NCBI RefSeq assembly: GCF_002105155.1
Contig: NW_019028980.1
Coordinates: forward strand, 1,054,001-1,118,000
Direction of reading: 5' to 3'
Source: Lobosporangium transversale
Lineage: Eukaryota > Mortierellomycota > Mortierellomycetes > Mortierellales > Mortierellaceae
Length of the DNA: 64,000 bases
Positions within the stretch are counted from its first letter, which is position 1. Each line of letters starts with the position of its first letter. The notes under the pieces were generated by a model, which had not been told where the DNA came from, did not search any database, and saw nothing but the letters and a program-made list of their open reading frames with translations. The position numbers and the translations under genes are program-made. Positions 19,421 to 30,537 of this stretch are shown here, piece by piece.

Positions 19421-22144
19421 ATGTCCGCTGCATCCCTGCCGCCTACTCAATTTGCATGTACGTCCCTCTTTATCTTGATGTCTTTTCAGTCAATCTTTGT
19501 GTTTATACTTGTGCACTGTTTCCCCTACGTAAACATTGATCCTGTCCGACATGAGCTATTAAACTGATCAGGACAGAATGAATTAACATGAGTCAACTAC
19601 AATGCTCTTTTTTTGTTTTTCTTGTCTTCAATAGTCCGCTCTGCTGCAGGCATCGGTCTCTCTGAGGGCGCTCCTGAATTTGGTGCTCCCACAGGTTTTG
19701 AAAAGTAATGCTCACTGGGATGATGAAAAGTGTCAATTGCCCATGAAAAAAAAAAAAAGTTTAGTTTAGCTTTATAGGCATTCATTGATATGAACATCTT
19801 CTTTGTTCCATTCTCTTGTTCATTATTGTGGCGGTGTAATGACTTACTATTAGGCAAACTGGTAACATTCGTGTACTTCAGTACAGCAAGAATGGGCAGT
19901 ATCTTGCTTGGGCGACCCCCGAAAGGTAAAGCCAAGTGTTTAAGCGAATGTTATTGGTTCTTTCTTTGTTTGCAAGAAATTCATTCCATTCATTACCAGA
20001 CATACTTACCAAAAATGATTATGGTCTCAACGTATATTTTTTATTTTTTTAGTGTCAAGGTGATGGATGCTCAGTCACTGGAGATCATCCAGGACTTGGA
20101 GGTCAAGGATGTGCTCGAGATTGATTTTTCTCCAAAGGGAACCTTCCTCTCGACTTGGCAGCGACAGAGTAAGTCTACCACTTTGCTACTACTTCTATTA
20201 ACAGGAGATCTAACTCTATGCATGTCAATTGAAAGAAGGGTGTTTATTCTATATTTGTCTTTACATGTATTTTTATTTTTGTGATTTTTTATACATTCTT
20301 CCCATTTCTGATCAGATGCACCTTTAATTTTGAACGTTGGATGTAGTTACTAAAGTATTATTATTGTTATTATTTCCTTCTCTCCTTCTACTGGATAAAT
20401 CGGCTTAGTCAAGACCGAGGATGGATCGCACAAGAATATGGCCATCTACGATGTCAAGAGTGGTCAGCTGTTGACCGCCTTCTCTCAAAAGTCGCAGAAC
20501 AACTGGTAAAATTTTCGCATGTATCTCACACGTCATGTTGTGATGTTGTGTTCTTGTTTACAATCGACAGGGCGCAGTCAGGAGAAGGAGACAAACATTT
20601 TTTGTTTGTTTGTCTTCAGGAGATGCACAATGGGAGAGTATTACGAATAGGAGCGAAGTATTTATGCTTACCCTTTGCTTATTTGACGATTTTTTTTTAC
20701 GTAAACTAGGAATGTACAGTGGACTGATGATGAGGCATACTGTGCAAGGATGGTTTCTAGTGAGGTTCACTTTTGGGAGCCCAAAAACTTGACCAAGACC
20801 CCGTTTACGAAGCTGCGTCAGGAGGGAATGACCCAATTTTCGCTTTCGCATGGAAAGAGTACTTCGGTCGCCGTTTTTTTTGGCGAGCGCAAGGGCGCTC
20901 CAGCTATGGTTCGCATCTATTCGATCACCAACTTTAATGTGCCTCTTGCCAGCAAGTCATTTTTTAAGGCTGATCGCGTTCAGATGATCTGGAACCAATT
21001 GGGTACCAATATTCTCGTGTGGACCACTACCGACCATGATAAGACTGGAAAATCATACTATGGTGAGACCAACCTCTATTATTTGGCTGTGGCCGGAAAC
21101 TTCGACTGCAGAGTGCCCATTGATGGTCTCATCCATGATGTTGCTTGGTCCCCTGCTTCCAAGGACTTTGTTGTTATCCACGGACAGATGCCCAACCCTA
21201 AAACAACCCTTTTTGACCATCGCGCTAACTCTATCCATGAGTTTGGAAGAGATGCTCGCAACACTATCAAGTGGAATCCTCAGGGACGAGTTTTAGTTTT
21301 GGCAGGATTCGGAAACTTGGCTGGCACTATGGATTTCTGGGACTGCAAAACTCTGGAGAAGATTGCCAGTGTCTCTGCACGTGATACAACTGCTTGTGAG
21401 TGGTCCCCCGATGGTCGCCACATCTTGACAGCTACATTAAGCCCTCGTCTCCGTGTCGATAATGGCTACAAGGTTTGGCACTATACCGGCACTCTAGTGC
21501 ACACTGCTGAGGTGAATGAGTTGTACCAAGTCAGCTGGAGACCTGCTGCACCTGAGATCTACCCTATTCGTTCATCACTATCACCTGCACCTAAGCCCGC
21601 CGCAAGTACATCAGCTGCAGCTGCCAAACCTGCACCTGTTCGCGTCGGCGCTTACAGACCTCCTCAGGCCCGTGGAACACCTGCTCCTTCCTTATTTACT
21701 GATGCCAATACCAGTAGCTCTTCCTCATCTACTGCAGCAAATGCTGCAGCCGCTGAGGCCGCATTGTCCAGGGCCGCATTGAAGAACAAGAAGAAGCGTG
21801 AGAATGCCAAGAAGAATAAGGATATCACTACGGAAGAAGGTCCCAATGCCGTAGCCTCTGGATCTGGCAACAACTCACCTGCACGTGCCAATACTCCCCG
21901 TCCTAATAACAACAATAAGAAACCTCAGAATGGAGCATTGCTGCCGCCTTCATCAGGATCTTCGTCGAGTGCCCAAATGACTGAGACAGAGAAGAAAATT
22001 CGCAATGTCACAAAGAAGTTGAAGCAGATTCACGAGCTCAAAGAAAGGCAGGCAGCAGGAGAGACACTTGAGCTCACACAGTTGCAGAAGATCACATCTG
22101 AGGCTGCTCTACTCAAGGAGCTGGAGGCATTGAAGGTTAACTAA
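19421..22144 (+). CDS. EIF2A: eukaryotic translation initiation factor 2A
   Basis: Six phase-consistent exons (19421-19457, 19635-19704, 19854-19925, 20053-20168, 20409-20505, 20710-22144) give 608 aa. eIF2A is a monomeric WD-type beta-propeller protein that binds the 40S subunit and can deliver initiator tRNA without eIF2 in special cases. The propeller fills roughly residues 20-430, with family blocks such as LQYSKNGQYLAWATPE, VWTTTDHDKTGKSYYGE, VIHGQMPNPKTTLFD, WNPQGRVLVLAGFGNLAG and NGYKVWHYTG. The C-terminus is Ala/Pro/Ser-rich with Lys patches (KNKKKRENAKKNKD), then a charged helix (TETEKKIRNVTKKLKQIHEL). The many small 5' exons are usual for a conserved fungal gene. Confidence 0.93.
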
Positions 22145-22409
22145 TTAGTTGTATTCTAGGTAGTGCTATTTTCTTTTGTGTTTTTGAGAGGAAAGATACT
22201 TGCGCCATTGAGTCTTTTATTTTTGTTTTGTTTTTTTTTTTTTCTGCAAAAAAAAAAAAAAAAAGAAATGTATACAATGTATTATTTTTTTCCTTAATAT
22301 CCTCCTTGTTTCGCTGTGCTTTTGTAAAGAAAATTTCTTTGCTGTTTTTAAATAGATGTAGAAAAAACAAAGATAAGAGCGTATATAACATCAATAACCA
22401 AATTTACAT
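22145..22409. other. 3' region of eIF2A
   Basis: Poly(T) (22225-22243) directly followed by poly(A) (22249-22264) forms a T/A homopolymer pair that could fold as a hairpin. No gene seen. Confidence 0.4.
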
Positions 22410-22429
22410 GTGTTTTTGAAGAAATGGCC

Positions 22430-22740
22430 ATTTTCATTTTGGTTGCTTTGCTTTCGTCGATTACGCGCCTTTGTTCGCCCAAGATTTGGCAAGCGTTCAA
22501 TCTACAATGATCACTACCACAGTCATGGGTTCAAGTATCAATCCGTCCTGACTCCCGGCGGAATAATCATTGACTTGCGAAGCCCCTATGATGGAAAGAC
22601 TTGATCTGACCACAATGCGAACAACCGACCTGTAGGAGGTTTTAGAGGGACATGCTTAGACAAAAGACAGTCAGCCTATCGCTATTTATGGAGACCTGGC
22701 TTGTCGCTACAGTTCCTGTTCCATTAATTCCTAAAGATCG
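22430..22740 (+). pseudogene. decayed DDE transposase fragment
   Basis: One frame (22462-22601) reads RPRFGKRSIYNDHYHSHG followed by FKYQSVLTPGGIIIDL and SPYDGKT. This is the block around the first catalytic Asp of fungal DDE endonucleases (family pattern: Y-x-G-H-K-x-x-H-x-x-K-F/Y-Q-x-V-x-T-P-D-G); here the catalytic Asp position is Gly. It ends at a stop. About 80 bases on, in another frame, AIYGDLACRYSSCSIN (about 22680-22727) matches the block around the second catalytic Asp (YGDxAY). So at least one frameshift and several stops separate the halves. No N-terminal part or terminal repeats were found. This is a dead element. Confidence 0.7.
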
Positions 22741-22802
22741 AATAGCTGTAGAGTGGGGGGGGGGGATTTGGTAAAATTGCGAGAATGTTCGCCTTTACTG
22801 AT

Positions 22803-22803
22803 T

Positions 22804-22840
<37 letters not shown>
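22803..22840 (+). repeat. long poly(A) run
   Basis: About 30 consecutive A (with a T run just before) between the transposase relic and the SANT-like gene. It could be the scar of a retro-insertion or simply one of the many homopolymers of this genome. Confidence 0.7.
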
Positions 22841-22842
<2 letters not shown>

Positions 22843-23027
22843 GTTGCTTTCACCGTTGCTCGATATTATCAATGTGCAGTGATATTCACAAACATCCATA
22901 CGTGTTACTATGGATCAAATACATCATCCCATTTCAAAGTAGACCACCTCCTCCTTCCCTTGCAATTGATGAATATCTCTAACCCGGTCTATACGGCGAG
23001 GCTCTCTATCACGAATAAATTTATTTT

Positions 23028-24244
23028 TTATTTCTTGGATAAGAGTTCAAGAATTGCCTTATTAACAGTATGCTGCTCAAGAATTGCCCTATTAACAGCA
23101 TGCTGCTCTGATCTATCTTGTTGCATAATTCTTAGTATCTCTTTGATAATAGCACGATATCCTGTTTCCATGGCTTTTGCATGATCCAAGTATTCCTTTC
23201 TTTCAAGAAATAGTTTACGCAGCTCATTAATATCCCTTGTGCGTTTGATTTTACGTTGTTGACTTGTGTCTGAGGAAGATGAATTTTCGGAAGATGAATC
23301 CTCGGGAGAACCTGAAGAACGCTTTCGTGCAGCCCGTGACAGTGCAGAAGCCCGCGATATTGCAGCAGCCCGCAAAGCTTCATTATTTCTGTTGTTCTGT
23401 AGATGAGTTTCATGAGCACGCTTACGACTATTAAGACTGCTTGTCCGTTGTTGAAGAGCTTCCTGCTCTAGCTTGTATGCCATATTGATTAGACAACGGT
23501 GCCTGTCTCCTTCTCCAATAATGCCGGTTGCCGCAGTCTTTTCTCTTAGATATCTTTTGTGGTCCTGTGCCATTGCCTCCCATGCGCTTCTAGCATTGCG
23601 TACTGTAACACCGCTATAGATGGGCGCACCAAAACGGAGGGGAGACAATTCTGTCTCTTGAATTCGATCGACGACGCTCTGCCACCGTTGATTAACTGAC
23701 CTGTCATCCTTAGCAAATGGAGGAGCGCTGATAATTGCTTGTAGAAGAACTAGTTTGTGTTGCGGCACCAAGAACAATCGACAAGGCTTTTTCCGTGACT
23801 TGGAAGGCGGTGAAGGTGGTTCAGAATCTGGTCCTGTCCCTTCTACATCATCTACAGAATCCGTTTAAGGTATATTCTCAATCGATAATCTCTCGAAATA
23901 AGTTACATTATATGTCTCGTTTTGTGCTGTGGGGGTATTCATTGGGGAAGGATGTTTTCCGATGTATGTCATGGTTTTTTCGGTGAAAGGAAGAGCAGAA
24001 AGTGAAGCTTCATAGAAAGCTACTGCTTTAAATAAGCCCAGGTTAGAGCATTGATGACTAATAGAACAGAGGTTTGAGGATGTTGATAACTACCATAGTC
24101 TGATAAACCGCGTCTTTTTTGGGAAAAAGATAAATTTGGCAATTTTTTATAATATTTTTTGGCTAAATTAATCAATTCTGAGCTTGGACGGGTTGGGATT
24201 CCAAAAAGTTTTTTAAAATTTTCAGGTTGCGAAAACTCGCCCAT
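23028..24244 (-). pseudogene. SANT/Myb-like protein gene split by one in-frame stop
   Basis: Exon 1 is 24244-24094 (ATG, reads MGEFSQPENFKKLF...), then a 71-base intron. Exon 2 starts at 24022 in phase and reads to TAA at 23867-23865, giving 102 aa. The same frame then continues open from 23864 to 23028 for another 278 codons. That second part has a Ser/Pro/Lys lead (PPSPPSKSRKKP), then a helical block with conserved-looking Trp (VNQRWQSVVDRIQE, NARSAWEAMAQDHKRYLREK) as in SANT/Myb-like DNA-binding domains often linked to transposons, a Ser-rich basic hinge, and a C-terminal coiled coil (RKLFLERKEYLDHAKAMETG). One stop thus divides a frame of about 380 codons. It lies beside a dead transposase. 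Likely pseudogene; reading the second part as its own gene lacks an early ATG. Confidence 0.5.
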
Positions 24245-24257
24245 GTCCCCCCAATAC

Positions 24258-24258
24258 G

Positions 24259-24293
<35 letters not shown>
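24258..24293 (+). repeat. poly(A) run next to the SANT-like gene start
   Basis: About 33 consecutive A within 15 bases of the presumed start codon of the minus-strand SANT-like frame. Confidence 0.8.
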
Positions 24294-24479
24294 CCATAGC
24301 CTTGCTTAGTATCTAAAAAGATATGTAGCTTTACTGATGCTAGGTAAGTTATAACAATATCTCATTAACTCCCATTAATGATACCACTAGGTGGATGACA
24401 GCCTTTGTCTTTGGGCGCATCGAAAATCTCATTGGCTGAAAATAAAATGGTAGCAAGAGGTCAATCGCCAAAATTTCAG

Positions 24480-24490
24480 CTATAAAGGAT
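24480..24490 (+). promoter_or_regulatory. TATA-like box
   Basis: tataaagga about 73 bases before the ATG at 24554, followed by a CT-rich leader (ctccatattcttc...ctcttaac). The arrangement fits a real fungal promoter. Confidence 0.4.
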
Positions 24491-24553
24491 GCGGTATCTC
24501 ATATCTGTCCATATTCTTCATCTTAAACTCCTCTTTCCACAATCTCTCTTAAC

Positions 24554-25144
24554 ATGACGAAGAATCTCAAATTGAGCTCCTTACAGCTTCCAGAAAGCAT
24601 CTCTCACATTGGTGTTTTCTTGGGCCTATACTATCTCTTACGTTATGTCTTCACAACATATTTGTCAGATTCATTTAGGAGGACATCCGAATCCAAAATG
24701 AAATTGTTCTCCCGAACAAATCTGTGGAATTCAATAGTGCTTTTAAAAAGCAAGTCGACAAAGATGAATGTCCTTGTCACCAGCCTACAGTGGAGTGAGC
24801 AGAAGGCCTTTAATAGAAAGGCCTCCATGTATATCGACATGCAACGTTTTAAACCTTGCAGACAAGAAAGTGCCTGTCTATCTAACTCATGTGTCAACTA
24901 CTTGCATCAGTAATGCATGTGCAAAAACAAAATTCTTCAAAGTCGTCCTTCGTTTGCACCTAGCTATATATTTACGAATACATTTTCAACTAAAGCTGCC
25001 ACAACAGGAACTTACTTTCAAGAAGGTCCTCAGATGCTGCTCGATACCTTGGATACAGCTCAGTTCTCTGAATTTCGGATGACCCTTCGGAATCGAATGT
25101 CTGAGGATTTCTGCAAGCAAAAGTGCACAACAAGTCGAAATTAG
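24554..25144 (+). pseudogene. unknown ORF interrupted by a single TAA
   Basis: The ATG at 24554 opens 119 codons (MTKNLKLSSLQL...; a hydrophobic helix near residues 18-38, HIGVFLGLYYLLRYVF) ending at TAA 24911-24913. The same frame then runs on from TGC-ATG (24914) to a stop at 25144, adding 76 codons with coding-like content (TGTYFQEGPQMLLDTLDTAQFSEF...). In between, another frame is also open (NLADKKVPVYLTHVSTT..., 24860-25080), so frameshifts may be involved instead. The promoter looks intact (TATA-like box at 24481). I recognise no family. Either a decayed gene, or an intron I cannot place removes the stop. Confidence 0.4.
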
Positions 25145-27065
25145 TTCAAATACTAATGGGTAGAAGAATGATAATGCTCGAGCATATTAAAAACTATGAT
25201 CATTTCACTTACAAATTTGTGAAGGAATCGATCTCCTAACCATTTCTGCCTCAAGCACTTGAGGAAACCCCTCCCAGCCCTCGCTGTTGCCATGCTGGGT
25301 TTAAACTTTTTGAGTCGCATTTGAGATGACATATGCGTAAGGCACATCCTACCAATATTTCCGACACCAAGCGCATCAAGATCAAATACACCGCCGTGGT
25401 ATTTTAACCGTGGTAGGGCTGGCCTCAGGGAACTGGTGCGGTTGGTATAGTGGCAATGTGCACTGGTAGAATATCCATGAATGCCGCCTAGCAGTTTGGT
25501 CTGATACTATTGCTGTTAGAGACAAAGGTTTGAGCCTACAGTCAATTGATTTTTAAATGCTCGAATGACAACCAATTTTAGCTCAGTATGGAGGTCCGGC
25601 GACATACCTCTAGCGAAAAAAAGTATTTTGCTTTTTTTTTTTTTTTTTTTTTCTTAGGCTGAGGAAAGAAGGTGAGAAAACGGTAAAGTTGGAGGTAAGT
25701 GAATGGTGGACACAGTGTATCGTGCATCGTGATTATGTAGCCTAGATATATAGTTTTTGCTGATTGATTTTTACTGAATGATTTTCTGTTGTTTTTTTTT
25801 CTTCCTTGGCATGCAATAGATAGTTGTTTTCTGCTAGTAGAAAGCATAGGAAACTGGATCTGACCTGCCTATGGGTTGATGGAAACTAAATGGGCAAATT
25901 TGCCCGTTTTACGGTCTAAAGGATAAATTAAGCGATTAAGCCCAAAGAAGTACCAAGCTCTTAGCCTTGGTGCCACAAGCCCTCCTCTTTCCCATTTCGC
26001 AGGGCACAGGCCATACTTCTCAATTAAAGTAACTAAGCTCCTCAACGCAAGGCACCGGAGTATTCCACGACTTTGAGTGTCCAATCAATTATTTCACACA
26101 CATGTACCACTGATTGAGGAAACCTGTCATTGAGCCCTGTTGTATCATGGAGACTATGGACGATGTCTGAAGGGACTTAGGACTTTGCAAGAAAAGATCT
26201 GAGTCACCTTTTCTATCAGACCTAAAGGTTGTGATACAGTTCTCCAAACTACTTTTTCTATTAAGGGAGGGTAAACCGCTGCTATAGCCTCACAATTAGA
26301 AGCATTCAGCGAAGACGAAGGGAAGAAGGAGTGGAGGAGTGGATGGGAGGATAGAATAGAGAAGAGGGCTGAGGAAGAAGGACGGAGAAGTTGGATTAGG
26401 AGGCAGATGGGGCCCTCGGAACACGGGATGGGGTTAAAAGAAAAGGGTATGAAGGGATGATGAAAAAAGAAGAAAAAAGCTTATACTATCTTTGCCACCA
26501 AAATTGGTCAGAGAATATTTTAAGTCCAATCTTCGTGGGAATGAAGCTGGCAGCGAATTGGTCTCAAATGAAAATCACCTGGCTATGTATTTAAAAGTAT
26601 GACTTCAGTCCGAGTAATTTCCTCCGCACATCCTTTTTTGTGCAAAGAGGTAGTGCTTTCCTGCAATCTCAAGAATAAAAACAAAAGTGGATAGTGATAC
26701 GAAACGTTTTATTATTATTATTATTATTATTTATATTAACAGGACAAAAAAAAAGTTTTTCGTTACGGCCTCTATTAGGGATGAAGTCGTCTTTTTGCTT
26801 AGCTTTAACGAATAAGCGACCTTGATGCTAATTGATTTTGTTGCTATTACAGCTACTTCTTTCTTTCTTTTATTCCGGACAAGGCGATTGTTTGAATAGC
26901 ATTTCAGTAATAATTAAGCTAGGCGAGAGGAGAAAAAAAAAAAAAGGCAATAGTTACTCGTGTAAGAAAATATCTTGAGTTCGAGAAGTCCTGCGAGTAG
27001 CGTGTGTATCCCTTGCAACAAACATTTCCTTTATTTATATTATTCCACTAGAAAAAGCCCATTGT
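25145..27065. other. gene-poor 1.9-kb region
   Basis: No supported gene. It contains a tRNA-like pair of boxes (A-box-like tggtatagtgg at 25443, B-box-like ggtttgagcc at 25527), poly(T) at 25632-25652, an open minus frame 26084-25869 without a known match, a GA-rich stretch at 26310-26470, a (TTA)n tract near 26711-26736, and the 3' end of the next minus-strand gene. Confidence 0.45.
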
Positions 27066-29961
27066 TCAAGTATATCGCCTTATCCTTGTTCTCGGGCCTG
27101 CATTCCTTTCTAGGGTCTGCTCATTGTCTTCTTCCTGGCTCAGCACCTCCTGTACTTCGAATATTGTGCCAGAACTAGGATTCAATTGCGGAGCGTTTTG
27201 CTCGAAACTAGAAGAGAGTTCGAAAACCTGAACGACCTCAGACGGTAAATTTACTTGCGAGGATGATGTGGAGTTTTCCTGTTTCGATGTTTGCTCAGAA
27301 TCACGTTGTTCTTTATAATCTTGCCCTCGATCTTGTTGTTGGTGCTCGATTCGTTCTTGTTCTCTGATGTCTAACATCGGAGCGGAGGGTATAGGAAGAG
27401 TAGAGAAGGGAGATGTAGGAATAGAAAGTAATAGCTGGGAAAGATTTTGATTTTGTTGATCTTTTGGTTGCATTAGCTGCGTTGGCTCTGATGTTTGTGA
27501 ATATGATGATGGTTGTGATAACTGCGGTGATAATTGCTGCTGTAGTATGCTATTGTGGTTAGGGAGCTGATGCTGATGCTGTTGACATTGGTAGTAAGGA
27601 GGGGCTGCTTCCTCTGGAATACAAGTAGATGATGTTGACGATATGGATGTCCTTCTACAGAGCGGGCTCATCGGTGATGGCGACGGTAATGGTGGTATTA
27701 ATGAAGACGACAACGGTAAAGATGATAGCGGTATAACTGGTTCTTCAATACTGTTATAGTGGTTGCTACGGGCCGTCGTTATTGCTGTCCCTCCTATTGA
27801 AGTCATGGGAATTTCCTCGGATTGTGAGGTAGCAATATTAAAGTCTTTGTCGTTATTGGTAAAGCTGCTACTGCTGGGTTCTAGAAGTGGAGCGGAAGGT
27901 TGGTGCCGCAAAGACGATAATAGAGGTATATGCGGTGCTGGTGTCAATGACAAAGCTCCTGTGCTATTGCTTTTTCTAATACCACCGTCACCGTCACTAC
28001 CTATATCTCTGGCTCTGCTAACACTACTGCTGACACCGCTACTGCTGGAGAAAGATGTTGGTAAGGTTCGCAAAACAGCTGTAGCAACGCTCATAACGTT
28101 GGCTGTACTTAGTACATGATGATTCTCAATTCTTTGGACAGGTGCTCTTGACAAAGAGGAGTCATCAGTAAGGTCGGAAGTGCTATAATCTGAATCATCT
28201 AGATCAGGATTTAGTGTAGTGAAAAATGTTGGCCTTGGATGTCGTTGCAGTGGTACACCCTGCATATATGCTGTTGCGGTGTCTATCGCATTTGTTGACA
28301 TGCCATTTTCTGTGGCTAGAACCTTATCTCTACCATCAAAGTCATAATTCTGAAGGAGTGGGTCCTCAATCTTGTTGACGTTCTCTCTAGCTCCAGGGCG
28401 ATCCATGTTGTCGCTACTGTCGTCACCATTAAGACTATGTTTACCCCTCGGACCAAGTTCTTCTTCACTATCGTCCGCGGATAATATTTGTAAAATCTTG
28501 CTTTTCAGCCATCGTTGCCATTGTGGCCACCGCCAACGGACAAGAAGATACATCATGAGGGCTAGTGAAATCAACCCACCTACGACCGAGCCTCCGATGA
28601 TGGCGCCTGTATTGTTGTTCTCAGGAAGGTGGAAGGGAGTGCCGTAGTTGTCAGTGATGTTGATTTCATAAGTGACCTTGGTCGCCCCTGCACTGAACGG
28701 CTGATGGAGTGGGAGTCCAACCATGGGAAATCCATCCGCCGAGTTGATCATGAGTGCGAACCGTTTGAGCTCTTCGTTATAATATCCTTCGATCGGTTGA
28801 AATGACGCTCCTTTAACTTGATCCAAATTATACCGATATGGCCCGTCTAATGATGCATCAGAGCCATTATTATCCTTAATATCTTCGTATAAGCTCACCC
28901 CGCCAAATCCCGCAAAGCTATCGCCATCCTGACCCTATGTAATTATTCATTATTATGAGAAGGAAAAGTATTAAAAAAAAAAAAAAAAAAAAAAAAAAGA
29001 ATGATCATAATCATGATTTTTTGCCCCCTCAGCCCCTTTGCATTTTTGCATGTATCGTACTTGGCAAAAGATATAAAGAGTATCCTTGTAATAGCTGCCA
29101 TACAGGAATGATAGATCGCATGTGTCCAAGCTGTCAGATTTTAACACACGTGGATTAGTTGGTGGCTGAAATACCAAGGGATTACCAGAAATCGGGATCT
29201 GGGTCATAATAGTTTTAAGTGCACCTGTTTTGTTGTTGTAAAGGTATGTCCCGACTTGATAAAGCATGTTGTTGCCATAAAACAACCACTTTGGGTCTCC
29301 GTAAATGAGAGGATCCTTTTTTTTAAAAAAAAAAGAAAAAAAAAAAAAAAAGCCGTTAAGTTTTTCATGAAATACAATATTCAACTGTTTTTTTTTTTTT
29401 TTTTTTTTTTTTTACCAAAGTCCAGTTTGCAATATTGGAAAACATATTAAAGTCTTCGCCATTTGAATACAGCTTGCCAATGTTGATAGTATTAGCAGTA
29501 CCAATAGTGGCCTGAAAAAGCGTGGAGGTTCCCGGCCAATTGAAAAGGATGAAGTTTGCTGTGGCATCATCCCATCGATAATCCGGAGCTATACTGAAAT
29601 TGGACCAACGATTACTCCGTGGGTCATATTGTAAACCTCCGGGTGCACGCGTTGGGCGTGACCTTGGATAGGACTCATCTGTCAGCGTCAGGTTGAAATA
29701 GGACATCATGGAGAAGACACCTGTCGTTGGGTCAACATGACAGACGTTAGGTGAACGATCTTGTGGATCGCTCGTAGGACGAGGCCAGGCCGAGACCAGT
29801 GACCAAGTGATATCAGTCACAGATCCAGGAGATGGATTGGATTGAACTAAAATTACACTGTCATGGTCTGGCCCATTACTACCGCCTAACGACTCGTATG
29901 CCATCCCAAGTAGCCTTGTTCCATTTAGTGTAATACAACTCAGATGGTTAATAATGCCCAT
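27066..29961 (-). CDS. single-pass membrane protein with large ectodomain and long Ser/Gln-rich tail, paralogue 1
   Basis: Three phase-0 exons (29961-29416, 29315-29061, 28934-27066) give 889 aa. Residues 1 to about 375 form an ectodomain with several N-x-S/T sites and blocks shared with the neighbouring gene: VCHVDPTTGVF, PGGLQYDPRSNRWS, NWPGTSTLFQATIG, DPLIYGDPKWLFYGNN, MTQIPISGNP and YIFCQ. A membrane helix follows at about 378-399 (GAIIGGSVVGG...) with a basic RWRWPQWQRWLK. The cytosolic tail of about 490 residues holds NYDFDGRDKV near 463-472 and then long Ser, Gln and Pro-rich tracts. No signal peptide is visible at the assigned ATG, so a 5' exon may be missing. The shape suggests a type I cell-surface protein; function unknown. 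Confidence 0.72.
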
Positions 29962-29996
29962 GGCCACAAAAAATACATATATATATATATAGATAA

Positions 29997-30064
<68 letters not shown>

Positions 30065-30537
30065 GCTTCTAGAAAATAGAGGATGGTATTATCGTTGTTA
30101 TATTATAATTATAATGTACATTCAACAGGACAGAAATGAAAGATTAAATGATTTCATGAAATGAAAAAAAGGCAATGTCAATAAAAAAAAAAAATAATAA
30201 AAAGCCAGGCGAGAGCATAAATGTCTTCAAGATATTACAACGTGCTCTCTTTCTCTCTCTCTCTTTCTTTCTTTCTTTTTTTGTTTTTTGAAAACAGGTC
30301 AATTACAAATGGCAATGCATTGTGACGGAATAGAAGAATAACAAAGAATAGAAGCGGTCAATTTTGCTTGTTTTCTTGTTTAACAATGAAATGGTACTAC
30401 AGAAAGATAGAAAGACAACAGAAAGTCTCCATCTGTGTAACAAATAATATGGTCGTGATCAAATCAAATCTTGAGTCAGTAACCACGATCGGGGCATGCA
30501 TCAATTATTCGACCCCGTTACCAGGCAAAGAGCCGTT
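29962..30537. other. spacer with GA microsatellite
   Basis: Upstream of paralogue 1: a short TA repeat (29979-29992), the GA repeat and a CT-rich tract (30247-30283). Nothing else coding seen; a missing signal-peptide exon for paralogue 1 could lie here but none could be joined. Confidence 0.5.
30000..30059 (+). repeat. (GA)n microsatellite
   Basis: About 29 uninterrupted GA dinucleotides immediately upstream of the presumed start of the minus-strand membrane protein gene (CT repeat on its sense strand). Confidence 0.95.

Noticed and set aside
25578-26084. Minus frames at 25847-25578 and 26084-25869
   Set aside because: The first spans a poly(T) run; the second has no promoter, intron or recognisable match. 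Possibly transposon debris, but not supportable.
27763-28119. Plus frame opposite the long tail of paralogue 1
   Set aside because: Produced by Ser/Leu-type codon mirrors in the low-complexity tail.
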